Below, in pieces: positions 11,649 through 25,884 of a stretch of DNA of 64,000 bases (position 1 is its first letter; each line of letters begins with the position of its first letter). Source of the DNA: Benincasa hispida (taxonomy: Eukaryota; Streptophyta; Magnoliopsida; Cucurbitales; Cucurbitaceae). The stretch covers positions 247,133-311,132 of the forward strand of contig NW_024065251.1 in assembly GCF_009727055.1 (NCBI RefSeq), in the 5' to 3' direction. The translations under genes and the position numbers were made by a program. The notes under the pieces were generated by a model. The model was not told where the DNA came from, made no database searches, and saw only the letters and a program-made list of their open reading frames with translations.

Positions 11649-13174
11649 GTTATATCAAATATAACATATAACCTATAGTTTTAATATTGTATCACATACA
11701 ATATAAGCTATAGTTTCTTTTCTCTCTTATATGACATTTAATATAAATCATATTTATATTAAATTTAACAACTGTGAATCCAATTCGTAGAAACTATATT
11801 TGAATCTCATTCAAATATTTATTTCCTCTCATTAAGCTATAATGATACATTATAACAATTATATCACATATAATTGAATCAACGTAATTATATCATATAT
11901 AATTAAATCCCTCTATTAATTTGAACAATTCAAATTAATCCAAAAACTGATTCTCAATTAATCCTTTTGAGCTACCAAGAGGACCTCATGGATCTGTAGC
12001 TTGAAACTCCAATGGTACATGAATAATTAATTAAAACTTTAATTAGATTATTCATCATCCGTTAACTGTCGGGCACTCCACTAAAGACTAACAGCTGCAC
12101 TCTTCGCACTACATATATATTTCTTTGTCCATTGGATATAACCAATCAACAGTATGATGGCCCTTCACAAATTGCTCGTAAGTACAGCTAGGCCAAATTA
12201 TCGTTTTACCCCTGTAGTTATACCTAACTCCTTAAGTACCATTGATTCCTCTAATGAACAATAGTTCATAGTCCAACTATGACTAAACCCCTCTCGGGCC
12301 AGGATAGGGTGTAGCGCCACATTGTTCAAGACCCGGAATCAATCCTTAAGGGAGCAATTTATCTACTTACCCCTGCCTTGGGGAAGGAGTGAATTCTATC
12401 TTGTGTAGTTGTGTTCCCAACTCCCCTATCAGACGAATCCTCAAAATGGTAGGCTTGTTGAGTTGGCGATCTGGCCACTCTCACCCATACAAATCAAAGG
12501 ATTGCCCTCATAGGCAAGAGTTCAAACTCACTCAGGATTCAGGTCATGTTATCTATGGTCATCCTGGTGAAATGTAAGTCTCGGTTATGAGCGGTGTTTT
12601 ATAATGAACTAAACATTTCATGGTCCGATCTTATACAAACTCCTTTGTATAGAATATCCCCGCTCACATGTCTATATATGAATGATCAGGATTAGATCAC
12701 TTGTAGCATTTTACAACAACTGTAACACCTACAAAGCGGGATACACTCGTAGTATCACTAGGATAAGGTACTTAGCCTTATTCATCTACTACAGACCATT
12801 TAGGTTGTCACTTAAACATGATCCACCCATACGTCTCTACATACATGTTTAAGTTACAAAGATAACCTTGGATGTTAGTTTATTGGTTTGTGGTTAATGT
12901 AACTAAAATATCATATATTTTATAGACAATGAATAAAATTTTATTCATTGTCTATATTTTATTCATTGTCTATAAAATATATGATATTTTAGTTACATTA
13001 ACCACAAACCAATAAACTAACATCCAAGGTTATCTTTGTAACTTAAACATGTATGTAGAGACATATGGGTGGATCATGTTTAAGTGACAACCTAAACATA
13101 AAAACACAATGAGTTTGTTCAATAATGTTTACAAACTATAGGACCCTACGAGATTTGGGAAATCAACCCCAACA
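11037..13174 (-). mobile_element. Complete copia LTR (~2.14 kb), minus strand
   Basis: Its 3' terminus (AGAGTTCCTTCA on the minus strand) is at 11037, next to a perfect primer binding site. Its 5' terminus (TGTTGGGGTTGATTTCC on the minus strand) is at 13174, where Ty3 RNase H coding sequence is abruptly interrupted. So this is the 5' LTR of a minus-strand copia element inserted into the gypsy relic. The LTR start region contains a 298-bp inverted duplication of itself (12799-13096), absent from the sister LTRs at 1569 and 57462. Confidence 0.8.
12799..13096. repeat. Near-perfect palindrome, 141-bp arms, 16-bp spacer
   Basis: The left arm (12799-12939) and the reverse complement of the right arm (12956-13096) match base for base except one C/T difference (CATACGTC versus CATATGTC). 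The spacer (12940-12955) repeats part of the arm (TTATTCATTGTCTATA). The arm sequence is the LTR's own 5' region. Confidence 0.95.
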
Positions 13175-14130
13175 AGTTCTACTTAGATAATAGAGTGCAC
13201 AATCCTTGCCCTTCTCTTTTCTTATGCAAGAAGTGCTCCAAGCGATATTTCTTTAGCAACAATACATAATATCAATGGTCTTTCAGTTGTAGGCACGCTC
13301 AAGACTGAAGGGTTGAGCAGATACTTCTTTATGCTATCGAACACATTTTAGCATGTCTGGTCCCATTCAAAGACTGTATCCTTCCTCATCAATCTCTAAA
13401 ATGGTCAACATCGACTTGCAAGATTAGATATAAAACTTCTAATGTAGGCCAAGCAAACTTGGAAACTTCTTAACTCGTGCAAGTTTCTCATACCTGGCAT
13501 CTTCTGGATAACATCACTTTTAGATCAATTTATTTTAACTCCACGGTGCCTTGCAATAAACACAAGAAACTTTTCTGAAGTCACGCCGAACACACATTTA
13601 AGGGGGTTCATTCTTAATTAATATTTTCTTAGGCTATCAAAGATGAGCTTTAGGTATTTTAGGTGGTCATATCACTTCATGGACTTCACTACAAGGTCAT
13701 CAACATAACATTCAACATGTTTATGTAGCATATCATCAAAGATCGTTTGTGTAGCATGTTGGTATATGGCACATGCATTCTTTGATCTGAAGGACATCAC
13801 CTTGTAATGGTATATACCTTTTGGAGTTCGAAACGTTGTTTTTACCTCATCTTCTAGAGCCATTCGAATTTGGTTATATATTGATGACCTATCCATGAAG
13901 AATAAAGCCTCATGCCCTGTGGTGGCATCCACCATAATTTATGTGATATGCAAGGGAAAGTCTTCTTTTGAGCACACATTATTTAGGTTAAGAAAATCCA
14001 CGCAGAAACATAGTTGACCATTCTTTTTCCTTACGGGAACAATGTTGGCTATCCATGTTGAGTACTTGACTTTGTTATAAATCCAGCCTCCATTAGCTTG
14101 TTAACCTCCTCTTCAATTTGAGGAATCGGT
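13175..14130 (-). pseudogene. Ty3/gypsy reverse transcriptase to start of RNase H (broken)
   Basis: The best-preserved block (13935-13672) contains FRTPKGIYHYKVMSF, then AIYQHATQTIFDDM, then CYVDDLVVKS with the YVDD active site, as in plant Ty3 RTs. Downstream on the minus strand, frames holding ISLGALLA and then YYLSRT (RNase H) run up to 13175, where the copia LTR cuts in. Stops and frameshifts are frequent (for example a stop right after ISLGALLA), so no enzyme could be made. Confidence 0.85.
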
Positions 14131-14299
14131 TCTGGTCGAAAGCATCACTGAGCTTGCTTGATTGGCCTGATATCTTGGTTTAATTGCTAGGCGATGGACA
14201 ACCACTTTTGGATCAAGTCCAGACATCTCTTTGTACGACCAAGCAAAAACATCTTTTATATGTTATGAGTAAGTTCACATATTCATTTTCTTCATTATC

Positions 14300-15960
14300 A
14301 GCAAGTTGTGCACTTATGAAGGTTGGATGAGGCGCTTCTATCGTGCCAAGGTTGACTTCCTTAAGCTCATCAATTGTTGATTGGCCACCATCCTAAAGCG
14401 ATAATGGAGCTTCTTTCACATCTCCTTCAAGCACCTCAACATTCGATGCTTCTTTTATTGTGACACTACAATAACTTGTCTAGGTCATTCTCTTTAGGTC
14501 GAGTGATAATGACATCGTGTCTCTTTACTTAACCTTTTATATATACGAAAACAAGCAACTTCCTTTTCATTCTTGATGGAACGTCACTGCGAATTTTTTT
14601 GTCATTTTTCACCTTGCATGCTTTGCCTAAGACCGATATGAGAGATTGCTTATGGCTTCTTGTTGTAGTCATGCTTAATCTCTTGAAAGCAAATGCCCAC
14701 ATGGTTGGAGTCGGACACACATTATTTGCCTTATTCAAAGTCTTGCTTAGCCTCTGAAAAGCTGAAAATCAAGTAGAGCCAAAAGCTTAATGTTGATTTT
14801 TATCTTTAATTGCAGGCATACCTAGCCTTTGAAAAATCAAATAACGTGCCACTGAAGAAGTAATGTGACTAAAGACAAAAGTTCTCTAACCTTTGCTTCT
14901 TTTGTCTTCTTTGGAATCGTTGCTCTTTACTACGGTAATGTGACAAGTGTTTGCAACTTTTACTTTCCTTTTTTCAGTTATGCGAATTGGCTTGAAGGAC
15001 TTATATCCAAGTCCAGTTCTTGAACTAGGTATATAATACCCTTATTTTTTAAGCTTCTTTTGTGTCGGAAAAAACTTTCCTTTCGTCAAATATCTTTAGG
15101 TTTTTAAGCCCCATAGAGTCGTAACCTGCCTTTGCCATCAACTTATATGCCTTTGGATCGAACCCATCTTTTGTCCATTTTTCTGGAAGGACTATTTTCA
15201 CTTCTTCTTTCTCAGTCTTTTTTACTTCTCCTTTATCCATCTTTGTAAGTGATGTGCTGAAGTTTTCCTTCAAAATTTGACATCTTCGATAGTTAGATTT
15301 TTGGAGCATTCTGCAAATAGCGATTCACCTTTCTTGCATCGAGAAAGAGGAACATAACATAAGACAGGAGGTTTTGAGACCTTTTCTTGTGGGCTTGTTG
15401 TCTTTTCGTTCTTTGACACCTCATACTTGATTTGAGTGGTCGGTTCATCATTCTCTCGAATATTGAAAGCATTTACTTCACTTGACTTCTTTGTTGTGAT
15501 CATTTGTTGTCCAGGCTTATAAGTGCCTTTGGCCACAAGAACTTTGGTTGATATAACTTCACTGATATTATTGATTTTTATATAAAACTTTGCATCAACA
15601 AAATGAGACTCAACCTCTGAGAATGTGTTGGTGTTGGCGTCAACCTTTCTAATTCTCTATTGATAGAATTTTAAAACACTGATGGAGTGTGGAGATTATA
15701 CTCCATTCTCATGAATCCATAGACGCCCCAACAACAACCTGTAGTGGTTTTGAATCGATCGAAATATAGTGCTTGCTTGTAAATCCCATATGGTGATTTC
15801 TAGATGAATTGTGCCTATCGCTCGTTGTGCTCCTTCATTAAATCCTTGAATCACCAGTTTACTACTTGATAACTCCTCTACTGATATACCCAACTGATTC
15901 ATGGTTGACTTTGGCATAATATTGATGGTTGAACCATTATCAATGAGGATTCAACTAAGT
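14300..15960 (-). pseudogene. Ty3/gypsy protease and protease-RT linker (broken)
   Basis: Protease-like sequence at 15917-15696 reads MPKSTMNQLGIS followed by the IGTIHLEITI segment, the C-terminal half of a plant retropepsin. The following frames (15536-15270, 15309-15049) are a charged, Lys/Glu-rich linker with LCYVPLSRCKKGESLF and GFDPKAYKLMAKAGYDSMGL; the last piece resembles a G-patch-like turn, which is inference. Frames at 14738-14529 continue it. Several frameshifts separate the blocks. Confidence 0.7.
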
Positions 15961-18199
15961 TTTTTTTTCCTTCGGACATATCCTGACACAAATAAGGGTT
16001 TATTATGAAGCTTTAACCCAAGTAAGAAATATTCATCAGTGAATGATATTGATATACAACATGAAGCACGTCTATTTATTTATAATGCATAAGCAGTTGG
16101 AAATCCATCATTTTTTAATATTTTAACAAGCGTATTTTTGGCTCCTGCAAGAGTGACAACAAATCATTTATGTTGAAAGAAGGTAGTTCTTCCAGCATGG
16201 TCATTGCTTCAGCAGAATTTGAAGGGGTGTCGTCATCTTCAGTCGTACTGACAATGTGACATGAAACAACTTCAACTAGAAAGCTCTTTGGAAAGAAGTC
16301 CTTCAAGGTTATTGATTTTTGAGGTCGATGAAGCTCCTCTCTTTCTTCGATGTTGATCGAAGTCTTCTCGTATTATTCCTTGTTTTTCTTCTTTGAGACC
16401 TACTCTTCCTTTTATAGTATCGATACGAATGAGATTCCTTCTAAACAAATTTTTGTTTATGCTTCTTTTGACGAGTTACTAACGTCCATCTTTCATATGC
16501 ATCTTTTACTTGCTCCTTTTTTTTTCTTGGGAGTCAACTTTTTGGAGGTCGGTTTTCTGTGATGCCTCCGGTGAAGAATATACAATAATAGGCTCAAGAG
16601 ATCTAAATTGGATTAAACTCCCTATTGCAGATAGTCGAATATCAGGATTAATCATTACTTCAGCGTGATTTGTTTGTGCCACATCGTCGAGGTCCAATCC
16701 AATCTTTTTCTCCTGAGCTAACTTCAGAATTAGCTCATTCAACACAAAATACTTTTCTACTGGATGACTAATAACTTTATGATATTTGTAGTAATTGGGA
16801 TCATTAACTCTCCCCATTTCTGTAAGTCGTTTACATTCAAGATGTTTAACGAGTTGTTTCTTCAATAGTTGCTCTAACATATTAGGCAAATCAGAGTCTG
16901 GAAAAGGGTAAACTTTTTCTTATCTCTTTTTTAATGTTGGGCTTCTTTTCTCACCCCCATCTTGACATTTTTCAAATTTTTTCTCCTTAGATATCAACTT
17001 TAAAGGGGTCATGTTGACGACCATAGCTTCTTTAGTAGCACTCTTCGACCTTCTAGATGCTCTTCATTTCTTTCTTTTCTTTCTTTACTTCTGGAACCAG
17101 TAAATCATTGCTTCCTCTAGTAGCTCCATATCATGAGCTTGGGTTGTTAGCTCTTCAAATGTTTAGGGTTTATCCTTGTTGGATATACATAAGTCCCAAG
17201 TTCATTCTTTGAGTGCACATTTCCACTGTTGACAGTTCAATTAATTTATCTTTGCAATCAAGGCTTAATGTTCTCTAGGGATTGATGTAGTCAATGTTCG
17301 GCTCACCTTTTCATTGTTTGGTGGCGGTAAGCTTTATCATGCTAACAATACGCTTAGTGCTGTAGAAGCGGTTGAAGAATTCTCTTTCAAACTACTCTTA
17401 ACTGTCAATAGTTTCAGGTTCAAGGTCAATGTACCAGTTGAAGGCATTTCCCTTCAGAGTTCGAACAAAATGTTTAACCAGCAAATCTCCCGGTGTACCA
17501 GCATTTTTACATGTTTCGATGAAATGAGCAACGTGTTGCTTTGAATTGCCCTTCCCATCAAACTATTGGAACTTGGGTGGCTGACATCTATTTGACATTC
17601 TTAAGTTGTCAATCCTCTTTGTATATAGCTTGGAATACGATAGGGAAGTCTGAGTAGGCCCACCATATTGAGCCTTGATGAAGTTTTTAATCATCTTTTG
17701 CAATTGCTAAACTGATAATGAAACAATTGAAGTCAAATCTTGTGGTTGACTTTCTTATATAACAATCTTCCCTTTGTCATTATTCTTGACTACGAGTATA
17801 TGACTTGACTCAACAGCATCACGACTCTTGATGTAATTCTTGCGAGATGAAATTCCCATAATCCATTTCTTCGAATGCCTTCATTAGCATGTTAACTTTC
17901 TTTTCGAGTTCGGCCATTATTTCTTCACTCGTTCCCACATTTGCCATCATGACTGACATTATATTTGAGTATGATGTCTCCTCACTTGATTGTTCATAAT
18001 GTGGAGTATGCTTATTAAGTGCAGGACTTTCTCTAATGACAATTCCGCCTTTGGATTACTTTGAGATCTGTTATATATTCCTCGCAATCTCAAAGGGTGG
18101 CAGCTCTTCAGATTGTTGAATACCCTTGGAGCGACTACAAGTAATTGGTCTACTGTAGACATCGCTTGAGGTTTTGGGAGCATTATCTTTGGATGCCAT
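15961..18199 (-). pseudogene. Ty3/gypsy gag region (broken)
   Basis: A start context with ATGGCATCCAAAGATAATGC on the minus strand lies at 18199. Downstream come N-terminal gag sequence (18183-17959), a core with QPPKFQ, FDGKGN and HVAHFIETC (near 17620-17500, broken by stops), and a C-terminal stretch at 16889-16506 with NYYKYHKVISHPVEKYFVL and LIQFRSLEPI. The Cys and His spacing there looks like a degraded knuckle (YKYH instead of CKYH). A 63-codon block at 16306-16115 continues toward protease. Confidence 0.8.
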
Positions 18200-18289
18200 G
18201 ACTTCTTTAGGTAAATCTTGTTGTAGATAAAGAGATGAAAGATAAAGACGGTCCCATTAGACGTGTCAATCCGTTCACATGATCCAAAG

Positions 18290-19090
18290 AAATTAAATTC
18301 GTGAAATTTGTATTGATTTCAGTATAGTAGATACAATCTTTAATATTTGATCCCTTGATGCTTTCTCTCGAACGTAGGATAAAGTCTAAAAATTCTAATT
18401 ATCCAGTCTTTAGGAAGTTGTAAATTTAAGATCAATTTGAATTTCGACCTTCTATAATTCAAGAAAGTTTTAGTCTACCAATTCTTCAATCTTTAGAAGG
18501 TGGTAACCTTGAGATCAACTAAAACTTCAAAGTCTTAAGAGCTTCAAAGGTTTAGTCTTGATCTCTAGAGTTTTAACACTTTGTTGTAAATTCTTCCCAC
18601 CTCCAAATGAAAGTGCAAGGACTTTATTTATAAAAAATTTCCATAGGCTTTAGGTGGGCTTGGGCCCATTTTCTTTAGGCTATTGGGCTTGGGCCCAATT
18701 CCCCTTTGGGTTTGGGCTAAAGTCTGGGCTTGGGCCCAATATTTTCTTCGACCCAAAATTTTCCATTGCGGGGTTGAATGGGGTTGGATTTTGGACCCAA
18801 GAGACTTCAGTTACTTGGTCCAATCCAATTTATGACTTAAAACCCAATAGAACACCGATCAAATTCATTAATCGTGGTCTAGGTATCATCGTTGTTGAAG
18901 TTGATAAGCCGTCGTTGTGATCAAATGGCCGAATGGAAGAAGACACGTGGCATTTTAATAAGCCATTTATTTGTCTTTATACTTTTTAAATTAGGGACAC
19001 AATAATTCATAAATGGCCCTAAATTTAATCAAATTAACTTTGTTGTGATAGGGTGGCATTTTTTGTTTGGTTGAAATTTCTTCTCCAACA
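18290..19090 (-). mobile_element. 5' LTR of the Ty3/gypsy relic
   Basis: It lies immediately upstream (minus strand) of the gag start and ends at 19090 with TGTTGGAGAAGAAATTTC on the minus strand, a TG start. It carries a TATA box (TATAAATA, 18625-18632) followed by a transcribed-type leader. The 3' boundary near 18290 is approximate because I could not recognise the primer binding site. Confidence 0.65.
18625..18738 (-). promoter_or_regulatory. LTR core promoter with three identical TGGGCTTGGGCCCA boxes
   Basis: On the minus strand the TATA box TATAAATA (18625-18632) is preceded by three copies of the same 14-mer at 18655-18668, 18684-18697 and 18725-18738. Each contains GGGCCC and TGGGCC/GGCCCA, the core of the site II elements bound by TCP factors in plant growth-related promoters. 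The arrangement, about 20-110 bp upstream of TATA, is what is seen; TCP use is inference. Confidence 0.65.
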
Positions 19091-22000
19091 ATCTCTATAT
19101 TTAACAAATTGATATCATACTCTAATGGTTTATTATAGTTTAATAGTCAACATTATGTGATTTTTTTAATACAATAGTGAGTGGAGGTTCAAACCACAGA
19201 CAAATTGGTCGCTAACACATTTGTATGCTAGTTGAACTATGCTCGTTTTGACGATATTATATGATTTGAAATTATATCGACGCATCTAAAATTATATTTA
19301 TATGAATTTGTACTTAGTTACATAAAATTCAAGATCCTGGTTAAGAATATGGGCAAACCTTTTGGTTTCTAAAATTTATTATAATTTTTTATTCACATAA
19401 TTTGATTAACCAATTAAATTCAAACTTGTGGTTTATCCAACAATAGATCTTATAATTTGAGTAGAAAAGAAAAAAAAAAGTGTGATTTTCTAAAGTTATT
19501 GCTTCCACTTAAAATACACGTGAAAGTATATTTTTTTTATATATATATATAATTACTCAAAAAGATTTGTTTATATATATACTAGGTATAACTTTATTTG
19601 TTTCCCTACCGATCTGCTATTAATCACTTTTATCTAGGTTCAACTTGATAATCTTTTTTTTTTTTTTTGAAGTTCACATTACTAACAAATTTGATTTAAT
19701 ATGGTTTTTTTAAACAAATTTGTTCCTAATTGAATATTTTTATCTATTAATTTAAATATTTGATATTAAAAGAACAAATATACTAATAATATTTACATTT
19801 ATAATAATAAAATAAAAATATAATCAATGTTATTAGAAATAAAAACATATTTCTAATATATTTATAACTACTATTTAACTTTTTTTTCCTTAAAAAAATA
19901 GAACTATTCTTGTATTAAAGAGAAAATTGTTCTAATCTGAATTTGAATTGCACACGATGATTAAAAAAATTAAAATAAATAGAAAACGTAGGAATGTTCT
20001 CCTTGATCTGCCCTCTTTCTCCTTCCACTAGTAAGGAAGGACGGTAGTAAATAAAATAAATAAACATAGAAGACTAATGCACTAAAAAGATGGAGGAAAT
20101 ATCTAAATCGCAAAAAGAAGAATGGATCGTTAACAATATAAAAATATACAAATAAAGAGTTAGGAAAAAATTGGAAGAACGTCGCGGAGGTGAAAAAGAA
20201 AATAAATCATTATGAAATATGAAAATGAGAAATATATATGTATATAAAAGAAAAGATACCTTAGAAATTGTTGGTATAATTCAGTCCACACAAATTTTGA
20301 AAATAAAAATGAATAGTATTTAATGCCGATGATGTGATATTTTCTTAAAAGTTATATTGCACTTAACTTAATATAATATAGTGAGATTATTTAAGAATTT
20401 AATGTGAATTAGACAAAATTAGAGATAAAATTAATATTTAAAATGAAATGTGAATATGTGTGTGTTTTTATATTACCCTTCTAACAAAATATATATATAT
20501 ATATAGTGAAAATTGTATTTAACGATTTAAATATGAAAAGTTTCCCATAACCCTTTTAGATTTAGAATAATTAAAAGATACCTGCAATGCACGCGAAAAT
20601 TCATCATTTTAATTGAAATTAATTTTAAAAAACGTATAAAATCGAAGTTTTCTTGTTACGTAAATTAATTTAGAATAATTTTGAAATGTGTTGTATGTAG
20701 TTTTAAAATTTTAAAATGTAATATTTAAATTTTGAATAATTATATTTTCGATTGAGTTTAAATAGTAAATATTTGACATGAAATTAAAAAGTAATAAAAG
20801 AGATTAAAAAAAACTAAATTATTAAAAGAAACCACGTGGATATGATTAAAATTTCAATTCAAAGGATACAATTGAATTTGATAAAATAGTGATATAATAT
20901 GATGGTTTATTACCTCAAATAAAATTCTTTGGTATTCTTCGAGAGGAAAAATAAATAAGTGTTTTAATAAATTTGATTTTCTGATTATATGAGAATATCA
21001 AACTTTGTAAATAATATCTTAAGCACACCTCTCCCTATCAAATTGTGATGTTTTACACCTACTATTTGGATTGTGTTCTTACGTGAATAGATGAGTTGAT
21101 TCGATTTGTAATCAAATCCTTTCAAACAGTCGTGTCCTGTTAGCAAAACATTGCAATTATTCAATGTCTCTCTTTAAACGAACACCTCAACTTGAAGAGT
21201 TGCATCCTATCAACAATGATTGAAGGGTAAATTTTTAATTTGTTATAATTAGAAGGATAAAAGATGAAACAAATATTCTTCGATCCTCGATAACACCCCT
21301 AAATTTTAAAAGTATTGAAAAATGTATTAAAAATATCTTAAGAACACACATAAATGATTAAGATTGAAATATGTGTATAATGGAAGTAAAATGAAAAGTT
21401 GTAAATTAAAACTGTGATAAATAAGTGGCACAATAAGATAGTTTATTATTCCATGGGTAAAATTTTAGTGTTCTTATAAGAGACTGATTCCAAGAGGGGA
21501 AAAAAAGAATGAATGAAACAAGTATTTAATAGATAGAACTTTCATTACAGGAGAATTTCATTATAAACAAAATTTTAGAGATATCTCTTTACCATTGGAG
21601 CGTAGCTCAACATTCAATAATTATATAAAAGGTAGAAAAACATGCCTTCGTGTATTATATCCCTCAACTAAATCAATGGTTTTATTGTGAGAAGAGTGAT
21701 TGATACCCATGGACATTTTTAATAGGTACTATGTATTCATCGATCAAGTCTCTACAAATTTCACATCATTTCATGTGAACTTTTCAAAGGACCAAAAGTG
21801 CATAGTCCACATACGATCTTAGTTTTTTTTCCTTTGAGACTTTGTCATGCATAAAAAAATAGCAATACTAAAGAACAAAACGTTCGATCTTGATTAACTT
21901 GAATGAAAAACAATAAGAGAATAAACAAACATTATACTCCACAATTTAAGATTTCTTTACTTAATGCACTAAAAAACAACAAATTAAAATTTAGATAAAT

Positions 22001-22480
22001 AAATAATATTGCAAGATAAGTCTTTACCTGATGAGTTATTATATGAAAAAACTGGTTTATGAAAAAGAAAACAAAGAACGAAAAGAATATTTAATCAAAT
22101 GAACTTTAATTATAGAATAATTTAGTAAAGAACATTTTAGGCACATCCTTACTGATAGATGGTGATGTTGCACATCTACCATATGAATCACATCCATATA
22201 TGAATGAATTTGTCGATTTAATGTATATCCACCTCTATCTGAACAGTCGTGTCTCACAGCATAATTTGTAACTATTCAATGAAGGGCAAAATAGAAATTT
22301 ATTATAATTGTAAGGGCAAAAGAAGAAACTAAAGATTCTCCACCATAACCCTTTATATATATATATAGTATAGATTACATGCTATACACATATAATTTTA
22401 ATGGTTATGTATTGTTTTATTTCTTTAAAGAAAAAAAGACGCATTCCCCATCATTTAAATGTTAAATGCTCGTTAATACA
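19091..22480. other. AT-rich intergenic stretch with a diverged direct repeat
   Basis: No gene is recognised in these 3.4 kb. Segments around 20870-21310 and 21990-22350 are diverged direct copies: both hold a CTTANTGATAG/CCCTATCAAAT...GGTGATGTT block, CAGTCGTGTC, ATTCAATG, GAAGGGCAAA/GAAGGGTAAA and a RAAACAAA-GATTCT end. They look like an old dispersed element. (TA)n runs occur near 19530, 20492 and 22352. Confidence 0.55.
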
Positions 22481-22492
22481 AATAAACGGGCC

Positions 22493-22592
22493 AGGCCCAC
22501 TATAAATAACGAAATGGGCCGTCAGCCCGTAAACAATAGGGTTTTATACCCAAAAAGAAAAAGAAAACCCTCCTAGGGTTTTTTATATAAAG
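22493..22592 (+). promoter_or_regulatory. RPL5 promoter: site II boxes, telo boxes, TATA
   Basis: GGCCCA (22494-22499) and TGGGCC (22515-22520) are site II-type boxes. AATAGGGTTTT (22536-22546) and the inverted pair AAAACCCT...AGGGTTTT (22564-22582) are telo-box type. A TATATAA (22584-22590) follows, then a CT-rich start region TTTCTCTTCTCTTCC. This combination is established for plant ribosomal-protein genes and fits the gene it precedes. Confidence 0.75.
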
Positions 22593-22659
22593 TATTTCTT
22601 TCTCTTCTCTTCCGCCATTCTCTTTGGGTTTCCTCTTCGCTCGCGGCTTCAAATCTACA

Positions 22660-24990
<2,331 letters not shown>

Positions 24991-25884
24991 AAAGATGAGA
25001 ATTATGAAACGACTTGAGTTGGTGTCTTCATCCAAGGATTTTATTGCAGTTCTGTTATTTATTATTTTAAGCTTCTTTTGTTGGTCTAGAACTTTTCACT
25101 TCTTTGGAGTGTTCAGTTAGCTAATTATGTCTTTTGCTCATCTCGACTTTATCACTTTTTGAGACCCAGTCATAATCTCTTCTAATGCAATCAAGTTTTG
25201 ACTCAACCTCATTCGTTCACTATTAAAAATGGAATGGCAATTTATATTAATGTTGAATCTCTTACGGAATTAGATTGTGACGTTCCTGTTTCCTTTCTCT
25301 CATTGATGAGTTCTTTTTTGAGATAAAAGGGTCAATTCAGTGATTACTGTTATTTCCTTTTAAGTACAAAATGTAGTGATTACGGTCTCTGTTAGATTCA
25401 ATTACAAATTCTGAGTTTTAGCCATATGATTTATAATTACAATTTGGACATTCGATGGAATTCATAAATAATCACAAATAATCATAATCTAGTCTTGTGG
25501 TTTGGTAGTTGTAGGGGACAATTTATTTAGTTTTATCAAATTATAGAACTAAATTTGTAACTTTTCAAAGTATAAATTCAACTAACTTGAAACATGTAAT
25601 TATAATTAGAGCATAATCAACGGTTTGTTACTGAACTTATGGATCATACTTTTGAAGTTCCTTTTTCCACGCCAAAAATGGAAGAGAAAATTGGGGCCCA
25701 CAACTACATTGCCTTATCTACTACTGACCAATAGATATCAATAACCATACTCTTCAGAAGTCCCAAGCGATATCCTCTTTGACAGTCTGTTTAAACATTA
25801 GAAATGATTCGCACAAGAGACTCGGAACATTGAAAATTCTAATATCATAAACTCCCTCATATGGTAATGTGAGATTGAAAAACA
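24991..25884. other. RPL5 3' flank and intergenic spacer
   Basis: The first ~150 bp is T-rich 3' UTR. A likely older insertion covers ~25365-25640 (phrases such as 'TTTTAGCCATATGATT' and 'TCTTGTGGTTTGGTAG' resemble foldback MITE interiors), without clear terminal repeats. No gene was seen. The upstream region of the next gene has a CCAAT-like ACCAATAG at 25728. Confidence 0.45.

Noticed and set aside
18654..18920. 88-codon plus frame rich in Gly/Leu/Phe
   Set aside because: Product of the repeated TGGGCTTGGGCC boxes inside the gypsy LTR.
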